NCBI GenBank assembly: GCA_021464415.1
Contig: CM038467.1
Coordinates: 15,889,411-15,953,410, forward strand
DNA length: 64,000 nucleotides
Reading direction: 5' to 3'
DNA from: Lonicera japonica
Taxonomy: Eukaryota; Streptophyta; Magnoliopsida; Dipsacales; Caprifoliaceae
Below the pieces are notes generated by a model. The model had not been told where the DNA came from. It did no database searches and worked only from the letters and a program-made list of their open reading frames with translations. Shown one piece after another: positions 50,101 to 62,194 of this stretch. How positions within the stretch are numbered: position 1 is the first letter of the stretch; each line of letters begins with the position of its first letter. A program made the position numbers and the translations under genes.

Positions 50101-52921
50101 CGAAATCTTTGAAATTTTTTGATGCTTCGGATAGCCTTTTCTTTTCATTGGACTGTGGTAGTATCGTAGGGTGTTGATTGGTAAAGTCAACAGTTTGCTA
50201 GAGTTTTGTCCATATTGTCAGTGCTCTCAGTGGATATCTTATCCTCTGTTCTCTAATGTATCTTCTTTTGTAACTGTGTTGTTTTTTAGCAGTTAGTTAA
50301 TAATATCTTTTGTTTCCTATCAATTTTTTTTGGAAAAGGGGAATCCCTAGTTAAGTGTGAAAATTGAAGAACTCCAAACTGTTTATTAGTTCAGGTGCTT
50401 AGATATTGCAGGTTTCTTACTTGTGAAACTGTTGCTGATATATTTTAATCTTTGGTGGACAGGTTGGAAACGATGGTTATTGATATTGGCCCTCCTGCTG
50501 ATTGGGTGAAGGTCAATGTTCAGAGAACTGTATGTTTCTCTTTTGTCACTTGTGTGACAACCATATATTGTCATTTAATATACTTTGCCATGTAGTTTTT
50601 AATTTTTTTCGAAATTGGCCATACAGAGAGACTGCTTTGAGGTATATGCTTTAGTTCCTGGTCTCCTCCGTGAGGAGGTAAGAAAAGTTTCTTGAACTAC
50701 ACCTATTTCGGTCATTTTCAATTTCTATATTTTTGTAGCATCTGTGATTATTCTGTTTTGAAATTGTGAAATGGTTTTACGCATAACACCCCCCAACCCA
50801 CCCCAAAAAAAAAACACACACACACACACACACAAAAACAAAAAAACCCAAACCCAATAAGGTAATGTGAAAGAAAAGAGAAATTTTGGAGGATAAACTA
50901 TTTAAGATACCATATTTTTAGTCACATATAATTCATTCTCCGTAACTTCAGAGCTAATGGTAATAAACTCAGTTTTTTTGCTTTTATTTCCCGTGGACTC
51001 TTTATATTGACTGCATCATTACACCTGTTTACTGATTTTTATATTATTATTGTTGTTATATATTATCATTGTTAGTTGTTACTTATATTGGGGGAGGGGA
51101 GAATGGATTGTGTGACTGATAGTTCTTTCTTTGGTTTCTATTAAAATGTATTTTCAAGTGAAATTGCTGTTCTATGTTTTGCTTGTTTTTAAACTCTATC
51201 AAGCATTTTGTGTTTTGATCTTTGATGAATGTAATTGGTAGTCTTCTTATCCTCCGGCGATATGCTCTTCGATATAATATTCTTTATTATTAGATAGAGC
51301 TTTTGCTTTCTATTCTTCCCCCATTCGCCCTCATTCAAGTAGGAAAAGTAAATAAAACAAAAAGTAAGGAGGCGGAGGAGGTCTATCTGCTATTTAATTT
51401 TCATTATGTCTCTTGCTATGCCTATAGTTTGCAGTCATTCTGATATATTGTCTACATACTCCTTATTTGATTGAATCAGGTGCGTGTGCAGTCGGATCCA
51501 GTGGGGCGCTTGGTTATATCTGGTCAACCAGAGCAACTGGATAATCCTTGGGGCGTTACTCCATTTAAAAAGGTTTGTTTAACATGCATCTGTAGGAAGC
51601 ACAAAGAGGTTCAGCATTCATAGTTCCATTGAGTGGTCATGTAGAAAATTTCTCTGCAAACCAAATCACAATCATAACTTCTAATATTGTTTGTTCAAAA
51701 TTAGTAGATTTTAGATGGTAATGGAGTCACCTTGGTGGATATTGAGAAACCTGGTTTTTATGATAATTAGGCCGATTATCATAATAAATAGGATGAATAT
51801 CTGATGGCCTCTTTTGGTTACTAGGCAATATAACTGTGTACTTTTGAAGAACTAGGAAGATTGACCTTGACTTTGAATTAGGATGTTTGCAGATTTGTTT
51901 GTCTTGGGTGACTAACTCACAGTGAGAACCGACCTTGGCCAGTTTTCGAAATCTGAAACCATGTTTGCTGGCTCCAAATACTGAACGAGACTAGATTGAA
52001 AAATCGGGAAACCAGCCTAAGTAAGGAATAGTAAGTAATTAAATAAAGATCCAAGCTAGTACTGACTACTTAGTGCTCTTGCGGAAGATGAAGAAGAAAA
52101 GACAGAAAGACGTAGAAGAAAATAGGAAGGCCATGGCATAGGTAAAAGAAGAAGAAAAACTATTTACCTTTTTAGAAAAAGGAAGAAACATTGTTGAACT
52201 TTTTAAAACGATGCCCGATTCAACTTCTATCTGCCTGCCCCTTCCATATCTTTTTCGGTGCACCCTAGTATCAGTCCCATGTCCCGGATGAAACAGTTTT
52301 CTGTAAAATAGGGAACTTGTAGCTGTGTAAGACAAGCATAAACTGTGTCCTACGTCTGCCCGAGTTGGGCTTGTCGGACATGCCACAGTACCCCATGGAA
52401 GTGGTGGTGTATTGTGGTAACCGTTCATCAATTGTTGGGCTACTTATTAATTTTGTGGGCCTATTGAAAAGTCATGTAAACATTATTGGGTTCTTGCCTT
52501 CTCGGGTATAAACTACATAAATATGTATATCCATATTGGTAATTGTTTTCCCGGTTAACCCGAACTGTAGGTTATAAACCCATAACAGAACTAACACAAT
52601 CAGTTTTAGAATATCGGAAACAAAAACTGCCCTATGGGTTGAAAAAACCAAAGCATTCCTATGCGATGCAATCTAAAGTGTTGGGCTTGTTGCGTATAGA
52701 GTTATTCAATTCCAATCAACAGCCATAAATCTGAACTCATTTGATTTGAATGCGAGCTTGAGACTTTTAAGTGTTATACAGCATGGCATGACACAATAAG
52801 TTGGTTGCGTTTTCAGGTTGTGAGCTTGCCTTCTAGGATTGATCCTCATCAGACATCTGCTGTGGTTACCTTGCACGGCCAGTTGTTTGTGCGTGTACCA
52901 TTCGAGCAGTCCGATCTTTAG
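44178..52921 (+). CDS. ARID5: ARID domain / HSP20-like protein, ARID5 type
   Basis: AT-rich-DNA-binding chromatin protein; Arabidopsis ARID5 works with ISWI remodellers. Twelve coding exons: 44178-45058, 45153-45192, 45934-45986, 46564-46609, 47647-47739, 48653-48775, 48907-48958, 49046-49121, 50463-50529, 50627-50677, 51480-51572, 52817-52921. All phases close, giving 559 aa. Residues 1-262 are acidic and low-complexity with three to four copies of an EEELxNGxxGxxxLP-like repeat. The ARID domain (about 264-352) reads EFMKELETFHKERC, PKFYGEPLNCLKLWRSVVRL, GGYEQVTSCKLWRQVGESF and FYEKALLEYEKHKM. A basic linker (LLKRKKPSPVERAVKVARMK) follows, then an HSP20-like beta domain (about 465-556: PADWVKVNVQRT, FEVYALVPGLLREEVRV, GRLVISGQPEQLDNPWGV). 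Several exons are under 60 bases. Confidence 0.93.
46960..47370 (+). repeat. GC-richer repeat block in ARID5 intron 4
   Basis: Motifs such as GGGGCTTAGCACCTAGAGCG, GGCTAGGTGGCCGA, AAGCGGCAGGC, GCGTAGGCGGAGCTTAG and CGCTACCTAGGCAGTGGG stand out from the AT-rich intron. They resemble the CTAGGCGG-type motifs of some plant hAT MITEs, but I could not define termini. Confidence 0.35.
49600..50290 (+). mobile_element. 3' fragment of a LINE retrotransposon in ARID5 intron 8
   Basis: Broken plus-strand frames read like the zinc-binding end (zf-RVT) of plant LINE reverse transcriptase: KVKVFAWLASLGKV, QSRRPFMCLSPLW, FCRKANENIDHILLHCEF then VKVWSKAL, later LPKRWIDFVIIKWQFRKGSK. Several stops and frame changes show it is dead. 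Only the distal part of ORF2 is present, the usual 5' truncation of LINEs. Confidence 0.7.
50817..50834 (+). repeat. (AC)n microsatellite
   Basis: ACACAC run of about 18 bases after an A tract, in ARID5 intron 10. Confidence 0.8.
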
Positions 52922-53734
52922 AGGCTTGTCATCTGCTCGGTGTTGAGATTGCCATCTCCGGTAACTTATAAACTATTACTGTTTTTTTTTGGAGGAAATG
53001 GAGATATGTAGTCCGAGCTTAGATTGAAGGTGTTGTTTTTTAGGTGCAAGCTAAGCTAATCATGTAGTTAGGTATTTTTTTCTTTGGCGTCATCTCCCCC
53101 CCCAAAACACCACTCTCACCTTCTCCTTTGTGTAGTTATTTATGCTTTTAGTTATCAGGGAATATGCAGTTTAGGAGATATGAACAAAAGCTAGTGTTAC
53201 TTGTATTAACTATATATGTCTAGAGTTACTTTCCAAGGTAGCTATTTACTTGGAATTTAGTTAAACTAGTTTGATTGTAGTGATTTCGGTATTATTAATC
53301 TTAATCTGCATCTGAATCTGAATCTCCCTAGGTTATTGTAAGCATTTCTTTCAATAGAAAAGAAATGCAATCTTTTTCCCTCAGCTTTGTCGTGCAACCT
53401 AATTCGTTTTACCACACGTATATATAAATGTGAGTGTGTGTTTGTTGATTCGCTATAATACAAGTAAGCTAAAGGGTTATAAGACTTCCAAATATTTCTA
53501 GGGTATGGGGTGGTTTGGTGGAATGACATGGAGAAATTGTGTTATATAGAGGTGCATTTGTTGCGAAGCAAAGTTAATAAATCTTAAGAATGTTATACAA
53601 TAGAGATTGTCACGTTTCTTTTATTATTCCCTGATTTTCATTTTGTTATTATTATTTTTTTGTTTTTAAGAAAAGCATTAATTTGAATTTTTCCAAAGGT
53701 CAAGAACAGGATTTATATTAGTGAGATGTTTGTA

Positions 53735-53776
53735 CCTTCTAGGATTGATCCTCATCAGACAGATGCTGTGGTTAAC
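53735..53776 (+). pseudogene. Partial copy of ARID5 last exon
   Basis: CCTTCTAGGATTGATCCTCA and the following TCAGACA..TGCTGTGGTTA match exon 12 (52829-52869), the only interior difference being AGA for TCT. Identity fades on both sides. It lies about 810 bases after the ARID5 stop in the same orientation. Confidence 0.8.
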
Positions 53777-54114
53777 TTTCAGATGTCCTAGACTCCTATG
53801 TTAAAAATAAAATAAATTTACTTAATGAAAAAATAAATTATTAACTTGAGACGTTTTAAGAATTGGAGACTTGGAGACTTCAAGTCTTTGTTTGACAATA
53901 CATGAAAAATGATTAAAAAAAATACTTGATTTGTGTGAGAAGTTAAAAAATAAGTTGAAGTATGTAATAAGTAGATGTCTTCCATCTTTTGTTATTTTAT
54001 ATGGAAAGTTTTTCTCCTCAACTTTCAAAAATATTTCTTCATGAAAAAAAGTCAAAATGTATGAAAATATTTAATCACATGCCTCAATTTATTCTATTAG
54101 ATAAGTTGTACACA

Positions 54115-54250
54115 AAGTTTCACATCTCGAGTCCTAACCCAGTGATAATTATTCTAACGGCATGGTCGGGGATTGAATCTCGTTCCTTCCTAGCTAGGTA
54201 TATGCACCATTCAAATGAGTTGCTAGAGCTAATATACAAAAATAGAGAGC
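54115..54250 (+). repeat. tRNA-like SINE fragment
   Basis: AACCCAGTGATAATTATTCT (box A-like) and GGTCGGGGATTGAATCTCG (box B-like) are spaced about 25-30 bases apart. The body continues through a CTAGCTAGGTATATGCACCA stretch to an A-rich end. No tRNA cloverleaf, so SINE-derived. Confidence 0.5.
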
Positions 54251-54825
54251 AAGTATAATATTATCTTTATGCATATTGAAATGACCTCTACGCTGGAAAA
54301 CAAAAAAAAAAAAAAAAAAATGCCTTCAACAAGATAATTTTGAAGAAAATTAAAAAGACGAAGGTTTGAACGAACAAATTCGAAAAAAATAAAAAACAAT
54401 AAATTGTAACCCTCAGGACAATGAAGGCTTATCTAAATGTATTTGCTACAAATTTTGTTCTATAAATATAATTATTTTTGAGAAAGTACATTTTCTTAAT
54501 TTTTTTTGGATATTACGAAAGAGAGAAAAAAATTAAATTGAAGGTGGCGAGATGAGTTATGGTATGGATAAAACTAATTATTTTATTTCGTAGAAAAAAC
54601 TAAATAGGTGAAAACTTTATAAACACAGTAAAATTGGATGATATCATATGACATTCTGTCGCTTCGAATGGAAGAAGCATATCAAATTTTCAGCTCCCAA
54701 CCCTCCCAGTTTCCTTCTCAACAGTTCACCAAATTTCAAGCTCCTCAAATCAAATCAAATATATATGCATGCATTCCGATTTCCGACCAAAGTGTCCACG
54801 GCGAGGCCACTCCAGTTATTCTTCT

Positions 54826-54830
<5 letters not shown>

Positions 54831-54867
<37 letters not shown>
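54831..54867 (+). repeat. (CT)n microsatellite
   Basis: Uninterrupted CT run of about 37 bases in the ARID5-CSLD spacer. Confidence 0.9.
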
Positions 54868-54869
<2 letters not shown>

Positions 54870-55972
54870 ATTTTCTGAATCAGTCAGTTTTAAGCATTGG
54901 TATCAGTGTGATAAAAAAATTTTTTGTCTTCGCTATGAGTTGTTTTCACACTTGTATTAGAATATGACTAGTGCATGTTTAAAAAATTGACTTTTCCTGA
55001 TCACAAGTGGTTCTAGTGGGAGTCAAGTTCCTGAAATTAGTTATTTTGATCAAGTATTTTTATGTGTTTGAATCCTGTTCCGTAGTATTCTTCTACGTAT
55101 AAAATTTGAGAAAAATAAAACTGACATTTATTAGCAGTGGGGATAAAATAATATATGTGTACGGAGAATTTCACGGTAATCGGCGGACTGGAGTTGGTTG
55201 CCTGAGATGATCGAGATGATTTTTTCATTTATTTTTTTGCACAATTTAAATTTACCATTATACCCCGATCATCTTCTGTTTACTGAGATTGACGGATTTG
55301 GACCAAAGGTCCACTCTGAAGAACTAGAAAAAGACTAGGGGGTCATATTGAGACAAAAGTTTTTATTATAGGGATTAAAATTGCAATTATGGTCTATATT
55401 TTAAGGCCAGTATATAATGGGAATTTAATCTTAAAGAGTATATATGAATAGAGGAAGCATCCATGAATCATTATATTCATCTAATATCAAACTTGACTGA
55501 GTTAAGTAAAAAAATATTTTAAAATAAATAAATAAACACTGCTAAAGAGACATATTTATACAGGCAAAAGCAACCCACAGCTGAAATCATATGACGCATA
55601 AATAAACAAAGAACAAGTAACTTACTCACTACTCCACAGATCCTTCTTTATCCTGCATAAAAATATCTTAGAAATATATTTTTTTCAATCGAAACAATTT
55701 ACTTATGGCTTACATCTTGAACAAATGCTGTTGTTACCTTTACAAGCTTCTATTCATTTCTATCACCCCCTCTCTGTTTTAAACAAATTTACTCGACGAC
55801 GAAAATCTTATTACAAGAATGAATACTTTGATATAGGAAGGAAACCACAAGAAATGGAATGGAAAGCTTTTAGTGTAGAGTCTGTAGACCAAAAAACTTG
55901 CCCTGTCCAGTTTCGATGAAAATTAATAGAATCCAATCGAACTGCATATCTCATATCCTGTTGGAATCTTTT
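54868..55972. other. CSLD 3' side spacer
   Basis: No gene seen. The CSLD 3' UTR should lie just below 55973 on the minus strand. Short frames have no family resemblance. Confidence 0.4.
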
Positions 55973-58900
55973 TTAAGGGAACTGGAAGCCGCCGCCGCCT
56001 GCAACATTAGGGGCAGGACCAGTATTAGGATTGATAGCAACCCACAGCAATGAGAGTGTAATTGCAATAAGACCAGACCACACAAACACAATGGTTGGTG
56101 TCTTCCTTCTTCTCCCCATCAACCCTTTGGCAAAAGGGTACAAGTGAGCTAGCACCCAGAAACTAAAGAAGGCCCCACCAATGAACTTGCTCCAAGAAGG
56201 GACAGTACTATATATTGTCCTACAGAAAGCGACAACAATCGCAATTATGTTCACCATTGCAATCACTATTGGTGGTATCATAAGTGAAGTCCACTTGACC
56301 AAGTAGAGCTCTGCAAACTCGTCCATTTCGTCATCAGCTGCAGCCTTGGCTGTGAGCGTGAACGAAATCTCGATACCGGCAATGACCTTTAGAAGCCCTT
56401 GTATGACAGCGGCAAAGTGAGCACTTGTGCCAGAGATTAGCCAAAATTGTTCGTTCCTCCACCACTCCTCGAGTGCTACACCGGACCACTTAACTTCCAG
56501 AACGGCAAGGGAGATAAGGCATATGGTTATGACCAAGAGGTAGGAGAGAAACGTGACGTTGACATTTTGGACGATGAATTGGCCGGAGAAGAGGGAGAGG
56601 GCAGGCAGGAAGCAATACATGATTAGGAAGAAGGAGGTGAAAGGGTAGATGCCGACGTTAAGGTAGGCGAGGCGCTGGAGGACCTTGAGCTTGCGAGATG
56701 CGAGGATGGCATTGTTCCGGGAGAAGAAGATTTCGACCGAGCCTGTGGCCCACCGGAGCACCTGGTGGAGACGATCAGTGAGATTGATCGGAGCCGAGCC
56801 CAGGAAGGCGTCTCGGCTAGTGATGCAGTACACGGACCGCCAGCCACGGTTGTGCATACGGTAGCCCGTCACCACGTCTTCAGTGACTGACCCGTAAATC
56901 CAACCCACGCGGTCACCCCACTCTGTCTTGTCCTCGTACCTGTTCATTGCAAACAGTTGTCTTTAGTAAACTAGATCCGGTAAGTTAAGACTCGGAAATA
57001 GTCTACCATGTCCTGTCCGATAAAACACTGATATCCGGTCAATGGAAACTGCTCTATCACAAAATGCACAACACTGCAACTAGTGCTAATCTCATAATTA
57101 AAAGTTAGTACTTTAAGTGGCTAATATATTGACCTATATACATCACGAGTCTTCTATATGGAGCTAATGCAAAATTGCAAATGCAGGATAGCTCACCAGC
57201 AAGAGATGACGGAAACGGCTTCAGCAACAGTAGTGGCATCAAGTGGTTCCTTGGGCATCCGAAGAACGCCAGGAGGACGACCATACTTGACTGCGGGATG
57301 ATCGGCAATGGGTCGGGCTTGGAACTCAGCAACAGGTATAGACTCAGCTAAGACTGTAGAATTGCCAAAGCGTTTAGGCAACAAATTGACATCTAGATCA
57401 GGGTCGAAATCAGTGGCTTTCAAGGGTTGAACCGTTTGGTCACCCCCGGAATTGTTATGAATCACTCTATCTGGGTTTGGCGGATCGAACCCATACAAGG
57501 CAAACCTTCTGAACATGCATCCTGTCCCCACATACACTGGGCCCTGCACATTCATAGATACACGGTATTTTTTTTTCCTTATCGGCATGCGATTATATTT
57601 ACCAGTATAACTAACCACAAGCATTTAAATTGATTTTTGTATATCTTTAGAAGGTAAAAATTGGAATTATACGATAGCGTGTGCAGGGAAAACTAGAGAG
57701 GGATACCTGTACGCCGTCAAGAGCACGCATGTTGCTGTCGAAAAACACAGTGTTGCGATTAGCATAACGATCCGAAGGATCAATACCTTCGAACCTCTGA
57801 GGGAACTGAATGTAGCAAATGTTCTCGCCTCCCCTATCCATCATGAAGCACATACCTTCACGTATGACTCTGCAATTATTGATGTAGTGATCGCAATCCA
57901 AGTTGAGCATAAATGGACCATTAGAAAGTACGGCTGCTGCCCGAACCAGTGCGTTCATTGCTCCAGCTTTCTTGTTATGGTCATACCCGGGCCTCTTCTC
58001 ACGGGACATGTACACAAACATGGGCAATCGTATGTCTGTGTCTGAGAAATCCATTAACATGTCGTCACTCGAGCCCATGAGCGGGTCTGGGCTCGGGGGC
58101 TTCAGCATCACCTGCAAAATCCCCGCGTGATCCCCTTTAGAGTGTTCTTTGGCTGGTACAGCCCATGTCCCTGGCCAGTGGGTCCCGTCAGCCATCCAAG
58201 TGGCCTTCTGAACCTTGATCGGCTCTAACGGGTCGGCTCCACTCTCTCTCATGTGCTTGTACATCTTCATTTCCTCCCTTGCATTGAATGCTTCAGATCT
58301 CCTCCTGATCGAGTCCCCCAATCCGTTGACCCTTACCTTAAACTCATCGTATTCTCTCTTCACCCTCCTTCGGTCCTTGACGAAATCTGACCTCGTTTTC
58401 CCCTTGGTGGGGTCACCTTTTTTACTGAAGTAGGAGTCAGGATTCCTAGGTTCAATGTCGTGTTTCCGGCAAAATGGGACCCACAAGTCAGCGAAGCTTG
58501 CAGCCTCTGCCATTGCTTCGAAGTTGAGGAGGGCACCACCATCGTCGGATATGTAACAAGCTATCTTGTCCACCGGATAATCCACGGCTAGGATGGATAA
58601 GATGGTGTTAGCTGTGACAACTGGCGGCTCTTTCTCAGGATCTGCCGTAGACACAAATACGTCAACCCCCGGCAGGTCAGATCGACCAGTAGGATTGGAC
58701 GGCGATGGCATATCGAATTTCTCACGCAAAATGTTAAGGTCGCACGATCGGTTAATGGGGCAAAGTTTCGGAACCTGATCGAGGATCCACGAAAATGCAA
58801 ACCATAGCTCACATATAACTGACATTAACCACAACCATATAGCATCATTATTTGGATGTCGCACTCTCCATGTCAAAAAGAAAGCCAGCACTACGCCACG

Positions 58901-59964
58901 AACAACAATCAGTAACCTGCATTATCCTCCCATAAATGTTAGTTAGTGAAATCTCTTTTAAAGAGAACGTGCGCAAAAGAATTCATACGTAATTAGTTAG
59001 TTGGTTTTCACCTGTAAGGGCTAATGATGGCATTTGGAATAGGAATTACACGACTGAGGGGCCTCCAAGGTTTATCGGCTGGATCGACCATTGAAGTACC
59101 CTGGGCCCCATCGTTATTCCCAACGTCGTCCGGGGGAGGCCAGTAAGCATTTCCATAACCGTAAGTACCCTTTGTCTCAAACAACCACTTATTATGATCG
59201 AAGTCTCCATTTTGGTTCCTCTTCATCATAGACATATTACGGTTCTCTTTTCCGTCCGGTCCTGGCAGCGAAAGTGCACCATTGGAATAATCATCATCAA
59301 AATCCCCCACCCTGTATGGCTCCTTGCACCCTGGACACAAACCGCTATCTTTCTGTGCGTCCATGAAGCAATCTCTACAAATCTTGAATCTGTTGTGCCG
59401 AAACAGAACACAAAAAAGTTAATATCCAATCAAATAGTTAACCATGTGACAACCATTTGATTAGTCAAAACATATAGGTCCCCTCGCAGCGTATATATTT
59501 TACCTGCATGCGCATGGTGTAATATCATTCCCTCTCTCATCCTTCATAACTTTTCCATCACAATTTTTCATGGCACAAGCAGAGCCTTTGGCACCAGCCA
59601 TTTGGGGATGGGTCACCTCCGAGTCGATAACCTTGTCCATGAGATGGGCACGGGTTACGCTGTTGAAACCGCCGGTGAAAAGGGAATTAGAGACATATTG
59701 CTCCTCCGCCTTAGTGGCCACGGAGGTGTCCATTGGTTGATTGTCCGGTGTGGGAGGAATGTGGACCGTGTAATTCATGTAATCCCCCGAGAACTCACCG
59801 GACATGTCAAGGTCTTCCCTCGAAAGGCTAACATAGCGCCCGCTCGAGGTTCGACGCGCAAATTTCACTGTCTGGCCTGAATTACCTTTACCCTGAGATC
59901 CACCTGAAGAGCCGCCGGGTGTTTTCATTGCCTTCTTTGATGGTTGGGAATTCAAACTTGCCAT
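55973..59964 (-). CDS. CSLD: Cellulose synthase-like protein D
   Basis: Family 2 glycosyltransferase making beta-1,4-glucan (cellulose-like or mannan) in plasma membrane/Golgi of tip-growing and dividing cells. Minus-strand exons 59504-59964, 59012-59389, 57707-58916, 57197-57543 and 55973-56939 close in frame: 1120 aa, typical for CSLD. The N-terminus has [20 protein letters not shown] and [15 protein letters not shown], then a RING-type zinc site with all eight Cys (C130, C135, C151, C153, C158, C161, C172, C175). The catalytic D,D,D,QxxRW set is intact: DDG at 404-406, DCD 619-621, TED 818-820, QVLRW 858-862. Two N-terminal helices begin near residue 281 and six lie at the C-terminus. The [14 protein letters not shown] block recalls the pollen CSLD1/CSLD4 clade, but clade is unproven. 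Confidence 0.95.
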
Positions 59965-61650
59965 AAACCGTTTCTCTTCCTTTTTTTTTTTGTGAAATTT
60001 TATGTAATTCGTGTTTTTATGTATATGAGATGAGAGTTTTGTAATATATGGATGGTTGATTATTTGTTGTTGTTATGTAACTAGTAGAAATGATTGTTGG
60101 CCTTGGGCCAGTAAAGGGAAAGGGGTGGTGTTATTCATGTTGGATGAATTGTGAATGCGGTTTTCTGTTGATGATTGAAAAAAAGTAAGATAGGAAGGAC
60201 GACATTGCCTAAAAGAAAGTTAACAAATTGCAAAATGATTTAGATGCGATTTTGGAGGAAAGAGGTAAGGAAATGGAGATGAATTTGGTGTTGCTCCGCA
60301 TAATTAGAGAAATTATTGGTGAGAGACCAAGTATTGTTATTGGCTCTGATTGGATTTACAATCTACGTACGAACGGCTTTCAAGAGAAGAGAGAAATGTA
60401 AAACCACGTTTTCCTTCCCTCTTCTTCTTGTAGTTGAACAACAGGTGTATCAATTGTATCGAGAAGTAGAAAAAAAAAAGTGAACGAAAATGAGGTGTAA
60501 TTTGGTCAAGTTGTTCTTCTACTACAATGTCAAGCTTTGTTCCGACATTCTTTCTTACTCGATCGCTTCAACTTTTGTAGCTGTGTAGTGTACCACTCGT
60601 ATGTCTCTTTCTATAAATACACATTCTTTGTTTTTGCTTTAATTATTTGTAATTTGTTGCCAAAGGTGTGAGAGCCATCAGTGAAGAACGTAACTGTTGT
60701 GTGCGCAATTGTAGAGGGAGATCTAATATCGTCACCACAAATGAATGCACGAAATTTTTGGTTGAATAAGTGAAGGATATGAGATTCAATCTTAAATTAT
60801 ATCTTTGTGTTCGTTCGGTGTTTTTTTTCTTTAAAATCTTTACTATGAGGTATCAACGCACCTGCATTATAATGAGAGTAATGCCTTCTCCTCTCTCACT
60901 ACAAGTTGCTCTTTTTTTGGGTCGACCTACCCAACAAGAAATAGAAATTATAAGAATAGTATTGCGAAAAATAAACTGAACTAAAAGAAGACTTAATTAG
61001 ACGGTGATCTTTATTATACAAAATAGCAATCCACATGAGAATGATAGGCCCATAAAATATTGACCCAACAGTCTTTCCTGTTGAAATAGGGTATACCACA
61101 CAAATTGATATTTTATTTTTTTTTTGTTTATAGCAATTTGATTTTGTGATGTGACGGAACATTGATAGACCATGGAAAGTGTCTCATTTATTTCTCAGTC
61201 ACATTCAATTTGTAATCGTTTTGTTTGACTTTATTTGATAACAAATTCTACTAAACAAGGCCATATAACATTGGAAAAGTTAGAGAAACCACCCACTTAA
61301 ATTGTTTAACAAAATGACTTTGCAATTATTATAGCAATCGTTGAATTTTATTTTTTATTTATCCTAATTAAGAATCTAATACTCCTATTACGATGTCTAC
61401 AAATTTAATTTAATTTTAAAATATAATCAATATATCAAATTTAAGAATATAAAACATAGTTTTATTAACCATATTGGTTATATTAAATATAGCGTATCAC
61501 AAATCAACCCTATTTAGTATTTCAATAGTCCCTTTATGCAGAAATCTTATAATTTGAGAGATGTGTAAAAACTAAATACCACATGAGTAAGAGATGCCTA
61601 ACGTCTGTTACTTTTAAAATGTGTTGATTTTGCAATATGAAAGTTATAAG
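59965..61650. other. CSLD upstream region
   Basis: 5' UTR and promoter of CSLD on the minus strand, then spacer. No other gene seen. Short frames at 60770-61162 lack family features. No TATA box could be assigned on the minus strand. Confidence 0.45.
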
Positions 61651-62194
61651 CTTAATGACATATTTGACCATCGAATTTTATTACTTTTTTTAATTTGGTC
61701 ATTGAACTTTTTTTTTGTCTAAAATCTCATTGAACTCTCAATAACGTTTCAATTTGGCCCCAGCATTTAACACAGTTAACATAGTTAATGGAAAAATTGG
61801 GAGAAATTCGTGTAAATCAAAAATTGTTGATTTTTCCTCAAAATTGGTAGGCATGATTGCTTCTATATGTTTTTTTAAGATCGTTTAGGGTTTAAATTGA
61901 GAGAACGGCTCAACTTAAACCCTTAATTTAAACCCTAGACTCATCTAAATCAAACCCTCTTAAACCATAGACTCAATTTAAACCCTATACGAACTCAAAA
62001 AAATATATAGAAACAATCATACCTACCAATTTTGAAGAAAAATCAACAATTTTTGATTTACAGGAATTTTCCTTAATTTTTCCGTTAACTATATTAACGG
62101 TGTTAAATACTGGGGCTAAATTGAAACGTTATTAGGAATTTAATGGCCAAATTGAAAAAAGTAATAAAGTTCGATGGTCAAATATATCATTAAG
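61651..62194. mobile_element. Foldback element with about 225-250 bp arms
   Basis: The left end CTTAATGACATATTTGACCA and right end (reverse complement CTTAATGATATATTTGACCA) begin arms that stay paired nearly to the centre (GTTTAGGGTTTAAATTGAG against its inverse near 61970). They leave an about 70-base loop that itself carries repeated TAAACCCT motifs. Divergence is about 10%. Long arms suggest a Mutator-like foldback element; no target duplication is clear. Confidence 0.8.

Noticed and set aside
52066..52431. 121-codon minus frame in ARID5 intron 11
   Set aside because: No recognisable domain, low-complexity end, lies inside a supported intron; may be transposon-derived but cannot be supported.
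54150..54180. Possible tRNA (GGGGATTGAATCTC)
   Set aside because: No cloverleaf can be drawn around the box B-like motif.
59602..59880. Plus-strand frame over CSLD exon 1
   Set aside because: Antisense shadow of the conserved CSLD N-terminus.
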